DNA of 64,000 nucleotides from JAXGPP01 sp040766885 (GCA_040766885.1 JAXGPP010000029.1:1-64000), one strand, 5' to 3'; shown: positions 36,015-45,945, counted from the first letter of the stretch. Program-made: numbers and translations. The notes: a model not told the origin generated them from the sequence alone.

Positions 36015-39000
36015 ATGGCGCGCCTATTCAGTGTCTTGGAGCGGTGGGGTAAAGCAGTGCCTTGGGGCGGCGCTCGCAACCGACGGCCAGCGCGGACTAA
36101 GCGCCTCCACGAACGGCTCCAGCGCGTGGAACAACTTGAGACCCGCGCGCTACTGAGCATCGGCGGCATCGATGTCGAACAGGAACTCCTCGGCAGCGGT
36201 TTGGCCGCGTACGCCGTCGGCGACGCCGCCAACGGCTTGGGCGAAATCCGCGGGAGCAAGTGGAACGACCTCGACGGCAATGGGTCGTGGAACACCAACG
36301 AGCCCGGCTTGGAGAACTGGCAGATCTATTTGGATCTGAATCAGGATAAGGTTTTCGATCCGCTCGTCGAGCCGGTGACGCTCACCGATGTCAACGGCGC
36401 CTATTCGTTTACCAACCTGGCCCCGGGCACCTATTGGGTTGGTGAGGTGAGTCAACCCGGCTGGCGGCAGACCTATCCATCGCCTCTGCCTCCGAACGAG
36501 TACGATATAGAGCTCGTTATGGACCCGCTTGAGTGGACTCCAGGCCAACTCACCGTTTTTGAGAATGCGGCCGCGCGTTGGAGCCAGGTGGTCATCGGCG
36601 ACGTTCCTGACGTGCGCGTGTCCTTCAACAGAATCATTGACGACCTCGAGATCAATGCCAATGCCGGCGCGATTGACGGGCCGGGTGGGATTCTCGGATA
36701 TGCCTATGTGAGCGGCTACCGTGCGGGTTCGTACATGCCGTACCAGGGCTACATGATGTTCGATACGGCTGATATGGCCGAACTGGAGTTGGCCGGCCAG
36801 TTGGACGAGGTCATCGTCCACGAGATGGGCCACCTGGTCGGTGTGGGGTCCATGTGGCACGATCTTGGGCTGGTGAGCGGATCCGGGACGAACGACCCGC
36901 GGTTCACCGGTCCCGCCGCGACGGCCGAGTATAACGCAATCTTCGGCAATACCGAGACTTCGGTTCCGATTGAGAACATTGGCACGTACCCCGACGGCAC
37001 GACCGAGGTTCACTGGCGTGAATCGGTCTTCGACAACGAGTTGATGACCGGTTTCCTGAATTCGGGCGTGCCAAATCCGCTCAGCCGCATCACGGTCGCA
37101 CAACTCCAGGATCTCGGCTACGAAGTCGACTATGGCGCGGCTGATCCCTACGTGATGCCGATCCGCCGTGCCGGACTCCAGTCGGACGCTCCGCCCGAGC
37201 GTCTGCCAAGCCTCATATGGCTCGAGCGCGAAGCGGCTGTTGCTCCGCCGGAGTCGCTCATCGATCGTGAAGCCGTGCTGGCCGAGGCGGCTGCCCAATC
37301 GCCGATGGCGGCCACTCGAGTGTGGGGCGTTCACGTCGTCAACCTCACCCCGGGCCAGATCGCCACCAACATCAATTTCGGCAATACCGCGGTCATTCCA
37401 ATCGTCGAGTTCACCGATGACGCCGCGACCGTCGCAGAGACGGCCGGAACCGCGACGATCACCGCCAGGCTCTCCGAGGTAGCCAACCACGACGTAGTCG
37501 TTCCCTATACACTGGACGGCACGGCCACTAAAGGCCCGCTGGCAGACTACATGATTAATCCGGCGGTGATCACCATTCCCGCCGGATCGCTGACGGCGAC
37601 CCTCACGGTCACGATCAACAACGACAATGTCGTCGAGGCTGACGAAGACGCGATCGTTACCCTGGGGCAACCTCTGGGAGCCGAACTCGGCACGCGAATC
37701 ACCCACACGCTGACCATCACCAACGACGACAGCGCCCGCTTTGCGATCAACAATGTCACTGGGTTTGAGGACGGCGGCCCCCTGACCTTCACGGTCACGC
37801 TCTCCAATCCCGTCGACACGGCGACATCGGTCTTTCTATCCACGTCTGACAACAGCGCCAAGGTGCTTGACAACGATTACGTCCCGGTGAGCAACGTCCA
37901 GTTGACGTTCCCCTCCGGTACGACGAGCCGTACATTCGTCGTCGCGCCGATGGCTGACGACAAAGTTGAATTGGACGAGGCTTTCGAGGTCGAGTTCACC
38001 GGCATTATCGGCAGCGGCCGGCGCGTGACGGTGGACGGGACGCCGGGCGTGGCGACCATTCTCAACGACGACAGCGCCGAAATATCAATCGACAACGTCG
38101 TGATCACTGAAGGCAACTACGGCATGACGACCGCAGCCTTCACGGTCTCTCTCAATCGGGCGGTCGACTCGAAACTCAGCCTCGATTACTCGACCGTCAG
38201 CAACACCGCCTCCGCGGGAAGCGACTTTGCCGCGGCCGGCGGCACCGTGAGGTTTATGGGCAATGCGGCTGGCCAACAGACGATCTTCGTGCAGGTCCAG
38301 GGCGACCGCGACCGCGAAGCGGATGAGACGTTCTACGTGCTCCTTGGCAATCTCAGCGCTTTCGGACGCGCCGTCACCCTCGCCGATCCCGACGGAACCG
38401 CCACGATCATCGACGACGACGACAACGAGACGCCGATCAGCACGGGAATCGGCAGCTTCACGGTCAACGAAGACGCTCTCGATACGGTGATCGACCTGCT
38501 GGGAGTGTTCCAGGACGACCTCGACCCGGCCGATTCTCTGAGCTACAGCATCCACTCCATCAGCAATCCGGGCTTGTTCGCCGGCGCCACGATCGACCCT
38601 GTCTCGAGTACGTTGCGGCTGTCGTACACACCCAACGCCAATGGCGTCGCCACGCTCACGGTGCGGGCTACAGACAGCGGCGGCCTGTTTGTCGACACGC
38701 CCTTTACCGTTACGGTCAATCCGGTGAATGATTCACCGACCTTCGTTCCCGGTTCCGGCCAGATTGTCACCGAGGATGTGGGACCGCAGTCGATCGTGGG
38801 CTGGGCGACTCGGCTCTCGGCCGGTCCCAATGACGAGTCGGGCCAGCAATTGCAGTTCCTTGTCATCAACGACAACCCGGAGTTGTTCTCCGTTCCCCCG
38901 TCGATCTCGGCCAACGGCACTCTCAACTACACCCCCGCCAGCAACGCCAATGGCATCGCCCGAGTCACTGCGGTGCTGACGGACAACGGCGGCACCGCCA

Positions 39001-41285
39001 GCGGCGGGATTGCCAGCAGCGAGCCGCGTGAGTTCACGATCACCGTCCTTCCGATCAATGACGCTCCGCGTGCCGAAACCGGCGCGTTCACTACGGTTGA
39101 GGATACCGGCCTGACCGTCGATCTCTGGTTGCTCGTCAACGACGCGGAAACCCCCGACGCCGGTCTCGTATTCAGCGTTGCGGAATCATTCAATGGCTCG
39201 GCCGTCTTGCTGGGCGACGGCCACACCGTGCTCTTCACGCCGGCGCTCGACTACAGCGGCCCGGCCGGACAAGCCGGGTTCTTCTATCGCGTTACCGACA
39301 CCGGCGACGGAAACCAGGGAAGCCTTACGGTCGGACCGATGATGGTCGGGGTCACGGTAACAGCAGTCGCCGATGCACCATCGATCATCGCACCGATCAG
39401 CGTCCACGGGGCCGAGGCCGCCAGCATGCTCCTGCCCATCGACGCCGCGCTGGGCGATCCCGACGGCTCGGAGGCACTCTCGGTGATTATCGGCGGCCTC
39501 CCGGCCGGCGCCACGCTGTCGATGGGCGCCAGCAGCGGCGGCGGCACATGGACCATCGTGCCGGGAAGCGGCTCGCTGGGCGGCCTGACCCTGATGATTC
39601 CCGACGATGGCGAATTCGATCTCACGGTGACCGCGCGGGCCCGCGAATCGTCCAATGGTGGCGTGGCGACCGCCACGACTTCCGTGCTGGTGGTCGTCGA
39701 CAACGAGGACCCCGTTCCCGTCATCAGCCAGATCAGCCAACCGCGCCTTGTCGGCAGTCTGATCACCGCCACCGGGCTCGCGACCGATGCCGCGGGCCTC
39801 CACGATACCCTGTTCTACAACTGGATGGCCGTTCGCGAGGGCGCCGCCACGCCGGCGGCAACAGCTTCAGGCGTCAACCTCCGTCAGTTCCGGTTCACGC
39901 CGGTCGAGAATGGCCGTTATCTCATCCTGCTCGATGTCAGCGATGAGGACGGCGGAGCTGCGGTAACCAGCGAGACGACTTTTATCGCCGAATCGTTGGG
40001 CGCGGTCGACTTCCGCGAACTTCCTGACCTGGATCTGGCGGAAGGCGAACGGTGGTACAGGCTCGATACCGCCAACGAAGGGTTCCTCTCCATCCAAGCC
40101 AACTTCCCCGGGCCGACCAGCACGGTGTCGATGGACTTGTATGCCGCCGACGGCGTAACAAGGCTCGCGGACTCGCACGCCATCACCGGTGGCCGCCGCA
40201 TGGACCGGCTGGTGCAGCCCGGAGAGACCTACTATTTCCGCATCGGCGGGACGCTCGACGACGTGCTGGTCCGCGTCGCGAACATGGTCCTCGAAAGCGG
40301 TGATACGGTGTTGGTATTCGGGACGAAGCTGGCCGACGATATCTCTTTCGACGCCAACACGACCACGCCGCACCTCCTGACGGTAAACGGCGTGTCGTAT
40401 TCCTTCAACCAGCATGTCGCCTCGCAGTTCATCATCGGGGGCAGCGCCGGCCGCGACAGTCTGCGGCTCGATGATTCCGACGGCAATGATGCAGTGGTTG
40501 TTCGACCCGGCCGCACCGTCGCCGGTGTGCCGCAGATGGCATGGACGACGATGACGAACACCAACGGCGACTATATGCTTGAAGCAACTGGCTTCGAACT
40601 GGTGTTTGCCAACGCCCGTGGAACCGGCTATGACACGGCCGAAATTCACGACACCGATGCGCCCGACAAATTCAAGGCCGAAGGCGATACGGCCTTCCTG
40701 CGCGGCGGGGCGTACTTCACGCGCGCCAGAGGATACGAACAGGTGGTGGCCATCTCCAGCAGCGACGGGGATCTGGCGGTGCTGGAAGGAACGGCCACGC
40801 CCGACGTCTTCCTCGGTGGCAGTGATGAAAGCCGCTTGTACAGTGAACGCCAGGGAGTGCGGCTGTACGACTACATTGCTCGAGCGTTTGAGGAAGTCCG
40901 CGCGTACGGCCGCGGCGGCATCGACCGCGCCTCGCTGTTCGATTCGGAAGGCGACGACGTCTTTCGCGGCATGAAGCAGAAAGCTGAGATGGCCCGGCTG
41001 GATGGCACCGGTCCCAAGGTCGCAGCCTGGGTGTTCGAGCACGTCAGTGCGTTCTCGCAGAACGGCGGCGCCGATACCGCCCGGCTCTTCGACACCCCCG
41101 GAGGGGATGTCTTCGAGGGTGAGGCGGATTGGGGGCAACTCTACGCCACCGATCCCAGCTTCCGGCGGGCGGTGAGTATCCTGGCGTTCGAACGGGTCAA
41201 GGTGTACCTCACCCTGGGCGGACCGGACACGCAGACTCTCCGCGGCGTCGAGTATGGATTGGATTTCATCCTGCCGACAGGGTAA
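36015..41285 (+). CDS. giant surface protein with inserted M8-like metallopeptidase, Calx-beta and tandem-95 repeats
   Basis: 1756 residues from the ATG at 36015 (TGAGGAG seven bases upstream). The basic N-terminus with LEQLETRALLS-like sequence (RVEQLETRALLSI, about 37-49) resembles the planctomycete LEPR-XLL export motif. An SdrD_B-like module starts at GSKWNDLDGNG (80-90) and reaches GWRQTYPS (149-156). It is then interrupted by a metallopeptidase (about 160-380) with zinc motif HEMGH (269-273) and a third ligand in VHWRES (His333) before ELMTG, as in leishmanolysin-type enzymes, and it resumes at VHVVNLTPGQIATNINFGN (439-457). Three Calx-beta domains follow (about 462-572, 574-686, 688-803), each ending NDDS or DDD. 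Tandem-95/cadherin-like repeats (about 815-1260) and a C-terminal region of unknown type (about 1340-1756) follow. Probably cell-surface, calcium-stabilised. Confidence 0.85.
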   Translation: MARLFSVLERWGKAVPWGGARNRRPARTKRLHERLQRVEQLETRALLSIGGIDVEQELLGSGLAAYAVGDAANGLGEIRGSKWNDLDGNGSWNTNEPGLENWQIYLDLNQDKVFDPLVEPVTLTDVNGAYSFTNLAPGTYWVGEVSQPGWRQTYPSPLPPNEYDIELVMDPLEWTPGQLTVFENAAARWSQVVIGDVPDVRVSFNRIIDDLEINANAGAIDGPGGILGYAYVSGYRAGSYMPYQGYMMFDTADMAELELAGQLDEVIVHEMGHLVGVGSMWHDLGLVSGSGTNDPRFTGPAATAEYNAIFGNTETSVPIENIGTYPDGTTEVHWRESVFDNELMTGFLNSGVPNPLSRITVAQLQDLGYEVDYGAADPYVMPIRRAGLQSDAPPERLPSLIWLEREAAVAPPESLIDREAVLAEAAAQSPMAATRVWGVHVVNLTPGQIATNINFGNTAVIPIVEFTDDAATVAETAGTATITARLSEVANHDVVVPYTLDGTATKGPLADYMINPAVITIPAGSLTATLTVTINNDNVVEADEDAIVTLGQPLGAELGTRITHTLTITNDDSARFAINNVTGFEDGGPLTFTVTLSNPVDTATSVFLSTSDNSAKVLDNDYVPVSNVQLTFPSGTTSRTFVVAPMADDKVELDEAFEVEFTGIIGSGRRVTVDGTPGVATILNDDSAEISIDNVVITEGNYGMTTAAFTVSLNRAVDSKLSLDYSTVSNTASAGSDFAAAGGTVRFMGNAAGQQTIFVQVQGDRDREADETFYVLLGNLSAFGRAVTLADPDGTATIIDDDDNETPISTGIGSFTVNEDALDTVIDLLGVFQDDLDPADSLSYSIHSISNPGLFAGATIDPVSSTLRLSYTPNANGVATLTVRATDSGGLFVDTPFTVTVNPVNDSPTFVPGSGQIVTEDVGPQSIVGWATRLSAGPNDESGQQLQFLVINDNPELFSVPPSISANGTLNYTPASNANGIARVTAVLTDNGGTASGGIASSEPREFTITVLPINDAPRAETGAFTTVEDTGLTVDLWLLVNDAETPDAGLVFSVAESFNGSAVLLGDGHTVLFTPALDYSGPAGQAGFFYRVTDTGDGNQGSLTVGPMMVGVTVTAVADAPSIIAPISVHGAEAASMLLPIDAALGDPDGSEALSVIIGGLPAGATLSMGASSGGGTWTIVPGSGSLGGLTLMIPDDGEFDLTVTARARESSNGGVATATTSVLVVVDNEDPVPVISQISQPRLVGSLITATGLATDAAGLHDTLFYNWMAVREGAATPAATASGVNLRQFRFTPVENGRYLILLDVSDEDGGAAVTSETTFIAESLGAVDFRELPDLDLAEGERWYRLDTANEGFLSIQANFPGPTSTVSMDLYAADGVTRLADSHAITGGRRMDRLVQPGETYYFRIGGTLDDVLVRVANMVLESGDTVLVFGTKLADDISFDANTTTPHLLTVNGVSYSFNQHVASQFIIGGSAGRDSLRLDDSDGNDAVVVRPGRTVAGVPQMAWTTMTNTNGDYMLEATGFELVFANARGTGYDTAEIHDTDAPDKFKAEGDTAFLRGGAYFTRARGYEQVVAISSSDGDLAVLEGTATPDVFLGGSDESRLYSERQGVRLYDYIARAFEEVRAYGRGGIDRASLFDSEGDDVFRGMKQKAEMARLDGTGPKVAAWVFEHVSAFSQNGGADTARLFDTPGGDVFEGEADWGQLYATDPSFRRAVSILAFERVKVYLTLGGPDTQTLRGVEYGLDFILPTG

Positions 41286-41366
41286 TCCTTCGGTACAGCG
41301 GCTTGGACAATTCGCTCGCCTGACGGCATGGGCTCGGGGTGCCGTAGCTGGTGTTCCGATCCCAGA

Positions 41367-42578
41367 CTAAGATGCGATCGACCAGTCCGATCGTTCGAGG
41401 TCGGCACGCAATCGGCAAATTTCCTGCCGCTGACTGAGACTTTCGGCTTGCCAGGATCGGCTGGTGTCTTCCAGTTCTTGGCGGCGCCTCTGCAAATCGC
41501 GATCCTGGGCGGCCAGACGCTCCGCGCGGCGCTCGATGTGTTTCAGTCGCCGCGCTGCCCAGTGCTCCCACTCGCGCTTGTCGCGGGCGAGTCTCTGATG
41601 TTGCTCCGCCAGTTCGGCCCGCAATGTCTCCAACTCGTCGCGTGCCGCTTTCAATTCATTGCGTTCTGTCTGCGCCGCGCCGTCGGCCTCTGCCCGTGCG
41701 CCAGTCAGCATCCGCTCCAGGAGCGGGGCGGGCACTGCATCGGCGAGCTGCTTCCATAGCCGCTCGGCGGCCGAGCGGCTCTCACGGGCCGCCCGATGCA
41801 ATTCAGCGATCTCGCTTCGAAGCCGCATCAGAGCCATTCGGCCCCGATCCACCTGCTCGCTGCGGCGCTCCACCGCGCGGCGCTTCTCCTCCAAGTCGGT
41901 CGCGATGCGGGCATAGAGTTGATCGCGACTTAGCCGATCCTGTTCGGCCTGCTCCTCGAGCAACTTCCGCTGCCCATCCAGTTGTTCGCGAAGACGTTCT
42001 GATTGGTGTTGGGTGGCCGCAGCCAGCGACTGGCACTCCTCGAGTTGCCGCTCTCGAGTCGCCAGTGCTTGTTGGGCGTCCTGAAGTTTCCGCTCCCGAG
42101 CGTCCAGATCATCAGCACGCCGTTCGCGCTCCACCAACTCCGCGGCCCGTCGGTCAAGTTCGGCCTCGCGGCGGGCAAGGTCCACTTCCTGTGCGCGTCC
42201 TGCGTCCGCGACGGCTGTCTCGCGGGCAGTCAGGACGGCCTCCCGCGCGACGATTCCGGCTTCGCGGCCCGCGATTTCCTCGATTCTGGCATCCAGCTCG
42301 GCCTGTCGCTCGCTCATCCAGAGCTGGGTGTTCCGGGTTGCAGCGTCAAGCTGCGCAAGATCGGCATTGAGCCGCGATTCGCGATAGTCAAGCTCACGCT
42401 GGCGGGCTCTCAGATGCCCGGCCAACTGCCGTGCCTGGGCCTGCAATTGCTCCGATGAGCAAGCCACCTGGACGGTGTTCGACGCAGAGACCACGCGCGG
42501 CTGTTCGACCTGCTCGCGGGTCGGGAGAGGATCTCGCTCGCCCAATACATGGGCAGGATCAATGCGTGTTTCGCTCAT
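41367..42578 (-). CDS. long coiled-coil protein
   Basis: 403 residues from the ATG at 42578 with GGAGAG upstream. From about residue 48 to 400 it is an almost continuous coiled coil with heptads rich in Leu, Glu, Arg and Gln, including QREILERRLDAQ-like repeats; there are no membrane helices, enzymes or signal. Only the first 45 residues are non-helical. It could be a cytoskeletal-like, scaffold or chromosome-associated protein. The next gene on the strand is thioredoxin, upstream, separated by a terminator. No family is recognised with confidence. Confidence 0.75.
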   Translation of the reverse strand: MSETRIDPAHVLGERDPLPTREQVEQPRVVSASNTVQVACSSEQLQAQARQLAGHLRARQRELDYRESRLNADLAQLDAATRNTQLWMSERQAELDARIEEIAGREAGIVAREAVLTARETAVADAGRAQEVDLARREAELDRRAAELVERERRADDLDARERKLQDAQQALATRERQLEECQSLAAATQHQSERLREQLDGQRKLLEEQAEQDRLSRDQLYARIATDLEEKRRAVERRSEQVDRGRMALMRLRSEIAELHRAARESRSAAERLWKQLADAVPAPLLERMLTGARAEADGAAQTERNELKAARDELETLRAELAEQHQRLARDKREWEHWAARRLKHIERRAERLAAQDRDLQRRRQELEDTSRSWQAESLSQRQEICRLRADLERSDWSIAS

Positions 42579-42741
42579 CGTCCTGAGCCCTCTCCTTCGC
42601 AACCGGCCTCGTGTCGGCTGCGGTGCCGCGAAGGCCGCACACTCAGCGCATCCGTAAATCTCTTCCCAGATTGTCTATCGGCAGAACATGTCGCGGAATT
42701 GACGTCTTTGACCGGGTCCAAAGCCAACGAGCGCGCACAAA

Positions 42742-42767
42742 CGGGCGGCGAAGTGACTCGCCGCCCG
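42742..42767 (-). terminator. terminator of thioredoxin gene
   Basis: A perfect 10-bp stem CGGGCGGCGA/TCGCCGCCCG with a 6-base loop. Read on the minus strand it is followed by TTTGTG. It lies 32 bp after the trx stop. Confidence 0.65.
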
Positions 42768-42798
42768 CCTGCATTGGCTTGATGGATGGTCCGGTGAC

Positions 42799-43125
42799 TT
42801 AGACTTTTGCCTCGTCGATTGCACCTTGCAGCCGACTCTTAGGCTGCACGCCGACGAACCGGTCCACCACTTCACCCCCCTTGAAGAGCATCAAGGTCGG
42901 AATGCTGCTCACCCCATAACTGGCGGCAACGTTCGGGCTATCATCGATGTTGATCTTCGCTACCTTAATCGCGCCCGAATTGTCTCTTGCCAACTCCTCA
43001 ATGATCGGGGCAATCATCCGGCACGGGCCGCACCATGGGGCCCAGAAATCCACCAGAACCGGCACCGATGACTGCAAGACCTCGCTTTCGAAGGTCTGAT
43101 CCGTCAATTCGGTGACATTGGCCAT
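42799..43125 (-). CDS. trxA: thioredoxin
   Basis: 108 residues, the classic length, with the active site WAPWCGPCRMIAP (Cys31/Cys34) and the cis-proline in VSSIPTLMLFKGGEVV. It reduces protein disulfides in the cytoplasm. The GGAGAAG Shine-Dalgarno is strong. It carries its own promoter (43254-43281) and terminator. The nearby YTV cell-wall protein is Cys-rich, but no link between them is shown. Confidence 0.96.
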   Translation of the reverse strand: MANVTELTDQTFESEVLQSSVPVLVDFWAPWCGPCRMIAPIIEELARDNSGAIKVAKINIDDSPNVAASYGVSSIPTLMLFKGGEVVDRFVGVQPKSRLQGAIDEAKV

Positions 43126-43253
43126 ATCGGGCTTCTCCTTCCAAGAACTGTGTAGCGAGTTGCTTGCGCGTCGGCCGTTTCCAACGCAGTCGCCAACCGG
43201 GGGGAATGGACTGTCTCGGCGCGTACAAGTTGCGCAGCCTCCAGTCAGGTGGA

Positions 43254-43281
43254 ATTATAGAGGGCCTGACGTCGGCGTCAA
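43254..43281 (-). promoter_or_regulatory. sigma70-type promoter for thioredoxin
   Basis: On the minus strand, TTGACG (43281-43276), 16 bp, then TATAAT (43259-43254, perfect consensus). The predicted leader is about 120 bases. The rest of 43126-43432 is without a gene. Confidence 0.65.
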
Positions 43282-43432
43282 CGAGCCTCGACCAGCCCGG
43301 TGGCGTGACGGCCGTCCTTGGTTTTCGCCAGCAACTCTTCCGAAAATTGCTGCCAGGGCTCTGGGCGATGTTGACTGGGAATCGGACGCCCGTTGATGAA
43401 TCCCGCACATCCGAAGACGCAGAATGGGCGGA

Positions 43433-44941
43433 CTATGCCCCGGCGTTATCTAGTGTCGCGTCCGCCGGACTGGCGGCCGGGATCAGTCTCGCCAGCACGG
43501 CCAGCAATTGGCTCATCTTGAGGGGCATCGTCAGTACAGCGCGGTGATCGGCCGACTTGGCCTTCTTCCGCCAAGCGAGCTGCGACTGGTCGAGCAGCAA
43601 GATCGCCGGCAGCGCCCCAATCGCAGGATCATCGGCCAGCCGGTTAAATGCCTCCACCGCCCCTTGGCCGACCTCCTGAGCATTGAAGATGACGCAAGCC
43701 GCGGCAGCGGGATCCTGGATCAGACGTTCGAGGGCGCGCCGCGGATCGGTCGTCATCAATACCCGATAGCCGGCCCGCTTCAGTCCTTCGCGGAAAATGT
43801 CCTGCATCTTCACGTTAGCCTCAACAACCATCACCGCTTCGCGTTTACGGGTGCGATCCAGCACCTCCGCAAGCCGCTCGCGCTCCGCACCGGAAACCGG
43901 CTCCGCTGCACCATCGGGCGACCCGGCGAGTCGCCGGGCTGCCGCTTCGAGGTCGGCAAGGACGTGGGCTGGGGTCTGATAGCGTTTGTCGACCTCCAGC
44001 ATCATCGCCTTGTTTACGATCGTTCCCAGGGCATCGGGCACCTCCGGATCCGCTTTCTGAATCGGCACCACGTCCAGAAGTCGCTGCTTGCTGAGCCGCT
44101 GCATGCGGTCCTTGGTCTCAGAAAGCGGCGGGATACCCGTCAGCATGTGGTAGTAGATGCAGCCCAGGAAGTAGATGTCGCTCCGTGTATCGTCCTTTCG
44201 GACTCCCGTGGCACGCTCGAGCGCCGCATAGTCGACCGTCCGCGGATTCGGTGCATCGCCGAAATTCTCGCTCACCGACTCGTCGACAGCTGCCAGGCCG
44301 AAATCGACCAACTTGGCCTGACCGCGGCTCGATACCAGCACGTTGGTCATCTTCAGGTCGCGATGCGTCAGGCCGTGTCGAAAGGCGTAGTCAATCCCGC
44401 TCGCGATGTCGATCATCAGCGGCAGGGCATCGAGTGCCTTGAGCTTGCCGCGAATGCGGACGAATTCCCGCAGGTTCCGTCCTTCGACAAACTCCATCAC
44501 CAGAAAGTGCAGCGTTGCCCGCGAGTAAACCTCGTAAATCGGCACGATGTTGGGATGGCGCAGCGCGCGGCCCAATTCCCCCTCGCGGATGAATTGGCTG
44601 AACTGGCTGGGACTCTCGCTGTACCGTCGACGAAGGACTTTGAGGGCCACGACCTGGCCGGTTTCCCGGTGAACCGCGCGAAATACGCGGGCAAATGAGC
44701 CTGACCCGACGAAGTACAGCGCCCGATAGTCGCCGAAGAAGAACCCCGTCTTCTCGCCCCGAACCAGCCGTTCGACCTGGTAATTGGTGAGAAACTCGCG
44801 GCGGACGAGAAGCTGGATCAACTCGTCGAGGCTCGTGTTCCGCGAGCCCAGTTCACTCCAGACCTGCTGCACTTGCCGGTCGGAGAGCAGTCCGAGATGG
44901 AATGCGCGCTGAGCAACTTGTTCAGCGGTAGGACTGCCCAT
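43433..44941 (-). CDS. Ser/Thr protein kinase fused to a degenerate receiver
   Basis: 502 residues. An N-terminal helical region (1-70) precedes a Hanks-type kinase (about 74-335): glycine loop GSGSFARV (79-86), Lys101, HRDLKMTN with Asp195, DFG at 213-215, and the APE region replaced by DYAALE. The C-terminal ~130 residues (about 367-495) have the receiver pattern (MVVEANVKMQDIFREGLKRAGYRVL, alpha/beta alternation, LTMPLKMSQL), but the expected phospho-Asp is Asn420 in VIFNAQ and the conserved Lys is Met472. It should therefore not accept phosphate by the normal route and may be a docking or regulatory domain. It is cytoplasmic, with no membrane helix. Confidence 0.9.
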   Translation of the reverse strand: MGSPTAEQVAQRAFHLGLLSDRQVQQVWSELGSRNTSLDELIQLLVRREFLTNYQVERLVRGEKTGFFFGDYRALYFVGSGSFARVFRAVHRETGQVVALKVLRRRYSESPSQFSQFIREGELGRALRHPNIVPIYEVYSRATLHFLVMEFVEGRNLREFVRIRGKLKALDALPLMIDIASGIDYAFRHGLTHRDLKMTNVLVSSRGQAKLVDFGLAAVDESVSENFGDAPNPRTVDYAALERATGVRKDDTRSDIYFLGCIYYHMLTGIPPLSETKDRMQRLSKQRLLDVVPIQKADPEVPDALGTIVNKAMMLEVDKRYQTPAHVLADLEAAARRLAGSPDGAAEPVSGAERERLAEVLDRTRKREAVMVVEANVKMQDIFREGLKRAGYRVLMTTDPRRALERLIQDPAAAACVIFNAQEVGQGAVEAFNRLADDPAIGALPAILLLDQSQLAWRKKAKSADHRAVLTMPLKMSQLLAVLARLIPAASPADATLDNAGA

Positions 44942-45128
44942 ACCGATGAACCCCCTCTTTTAGGACAAGCTGTTCCGGGATTGTCACCTTGGGCGACGTT
45001 TCTTCATCCTATTCGAGTCCAGCTGATCTCGCAATGCAATGAGCAACGGCGATCGTGGCAAATCGGCGCCCTGGAGAGAAGATGCGGCACGCGATCTGGC
45101 ACGCGGGGAACGTCTCTGGGCGGGAAGA

Positions 45129-45172
45129 ATGCGGGCGTTCCGAACCGAGAGGTGAGACCGGAACGCCCGCAT
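45129..45172. other. 14-bp perfect inverted repeat
   Basis: ATGCGGGCGTTCCG at 45129-45142 pairs perfectly with 45159-45172, with a 16-base loop. There is no T tract on either side. It lies between the small coiled-coil gene (45315-45599) and the kinase gene (43433-44941), both on the minus strand, and could act as a transcription terminator or boundary. The remainder of 44942-45314 holds no gene. Confidence 0.5.
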
Positions 45173-45314
45173 AGCAAGGGGGGACGCAACAGAAAATTAC
45201 GGTAGCCGCTGTGGGACTATTGGTTCACAGGTTGGTTTTCGGCAAGCTCCCAACCCGGTGGGGTGGGAGGTTGAACACGATATCAACCAGTCTGTAACTC
45301 AATACGGCCGCCGA

Positions 45315-45599
45315 TCAAGCCTCTTCCAGCTTTCTACGGAAATCATCTCGCTCGCGTCGAGTGGCTTCCAAGTCGAAGACCAGGTATTTCATGTCGAGCC
45401 GGAGCTGGCTGAGAGCGTCCTGGACGAGATTCAAGATCCGCCGCCGTCGGCGAGTACTCTCGACGACCCGGTTGAGACAAGGCTCAACCGTGTCCCGCAC
45501 ATCGCCCGGCAATGCGTGGATCGCGGTGACCAGTTCGGCCAACTCGGTGGGGATTTCTTGGGCGTCCGACTTCTTCTCAACTCGCGACGGCTGGCTCAT
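45315..45599 (-). CDS. small coiled-coil protein of unknown function
   Basis: 94 residues with a strong Shine-Dalgarno (GAGGAGAG) nine bases before the ATG. Mostly alpha-helical: ELAELVTAIHALPGD, a basic RRRRRIL turn, and a C-terminal coiled coil with DMKYLVFDLEATRRERDDFR. There is no membrane segment or known domain. Size and charge pattern suggest a protein-protein adaptor or a nucleic-acid-associated regulator; I cannot identify the family. Confidence 0.65.
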   Translation of the reverse strand: MSQPSRVEKKSDAQEIPTELAELVTAIHALPGDVRDTVEPCLNRVVESTRRRRRILNLVQDALSQLRLDMKYLVFDLEATRRERDDFRRKLEEA

Positions 45600-45945
45600 T
45601 TGGCTCTCCTCGGGCTAGGTTGTTGAACCAGCAAAAGCAGAAGGCATGCCGGCGGCGGGTGAGAGACATGCGCGCCGGTCGCAAGTTGTTTTCAATTCAT
45701 TGTTTATGTGCTGTCTTTGTATTTCTGTCGCTCCAAGCGGTAATTCGCGTTCGTTGCCAAAAGGCGACGTTTGCTCTGGAGCAGAACCGTAAACCATGTT
45801 ACAAGGCCGTGTTACGTCGATGATGCGGCCGTAGTCCCGACGTTGTCGTTTCACCACGCTCCTCGAAGGGGTAGTAAAACGAACGGGGCCGGCCAAGCCC
45901 CGACACGGATCGTCGAGGACCGCTCAAGTCAGCGGTCGCGGCCAT
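45600..45945. other. divergent intergenic region, AT-rich
   Basis: 346 bp between the minus-strand small gene and the plus-strand 920-residue gene. The AT-rich part 45686-45735 is the likely promoter zone, but I could not pick a reliable -35/-10 pair for either direction. Confidence 0.4.
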
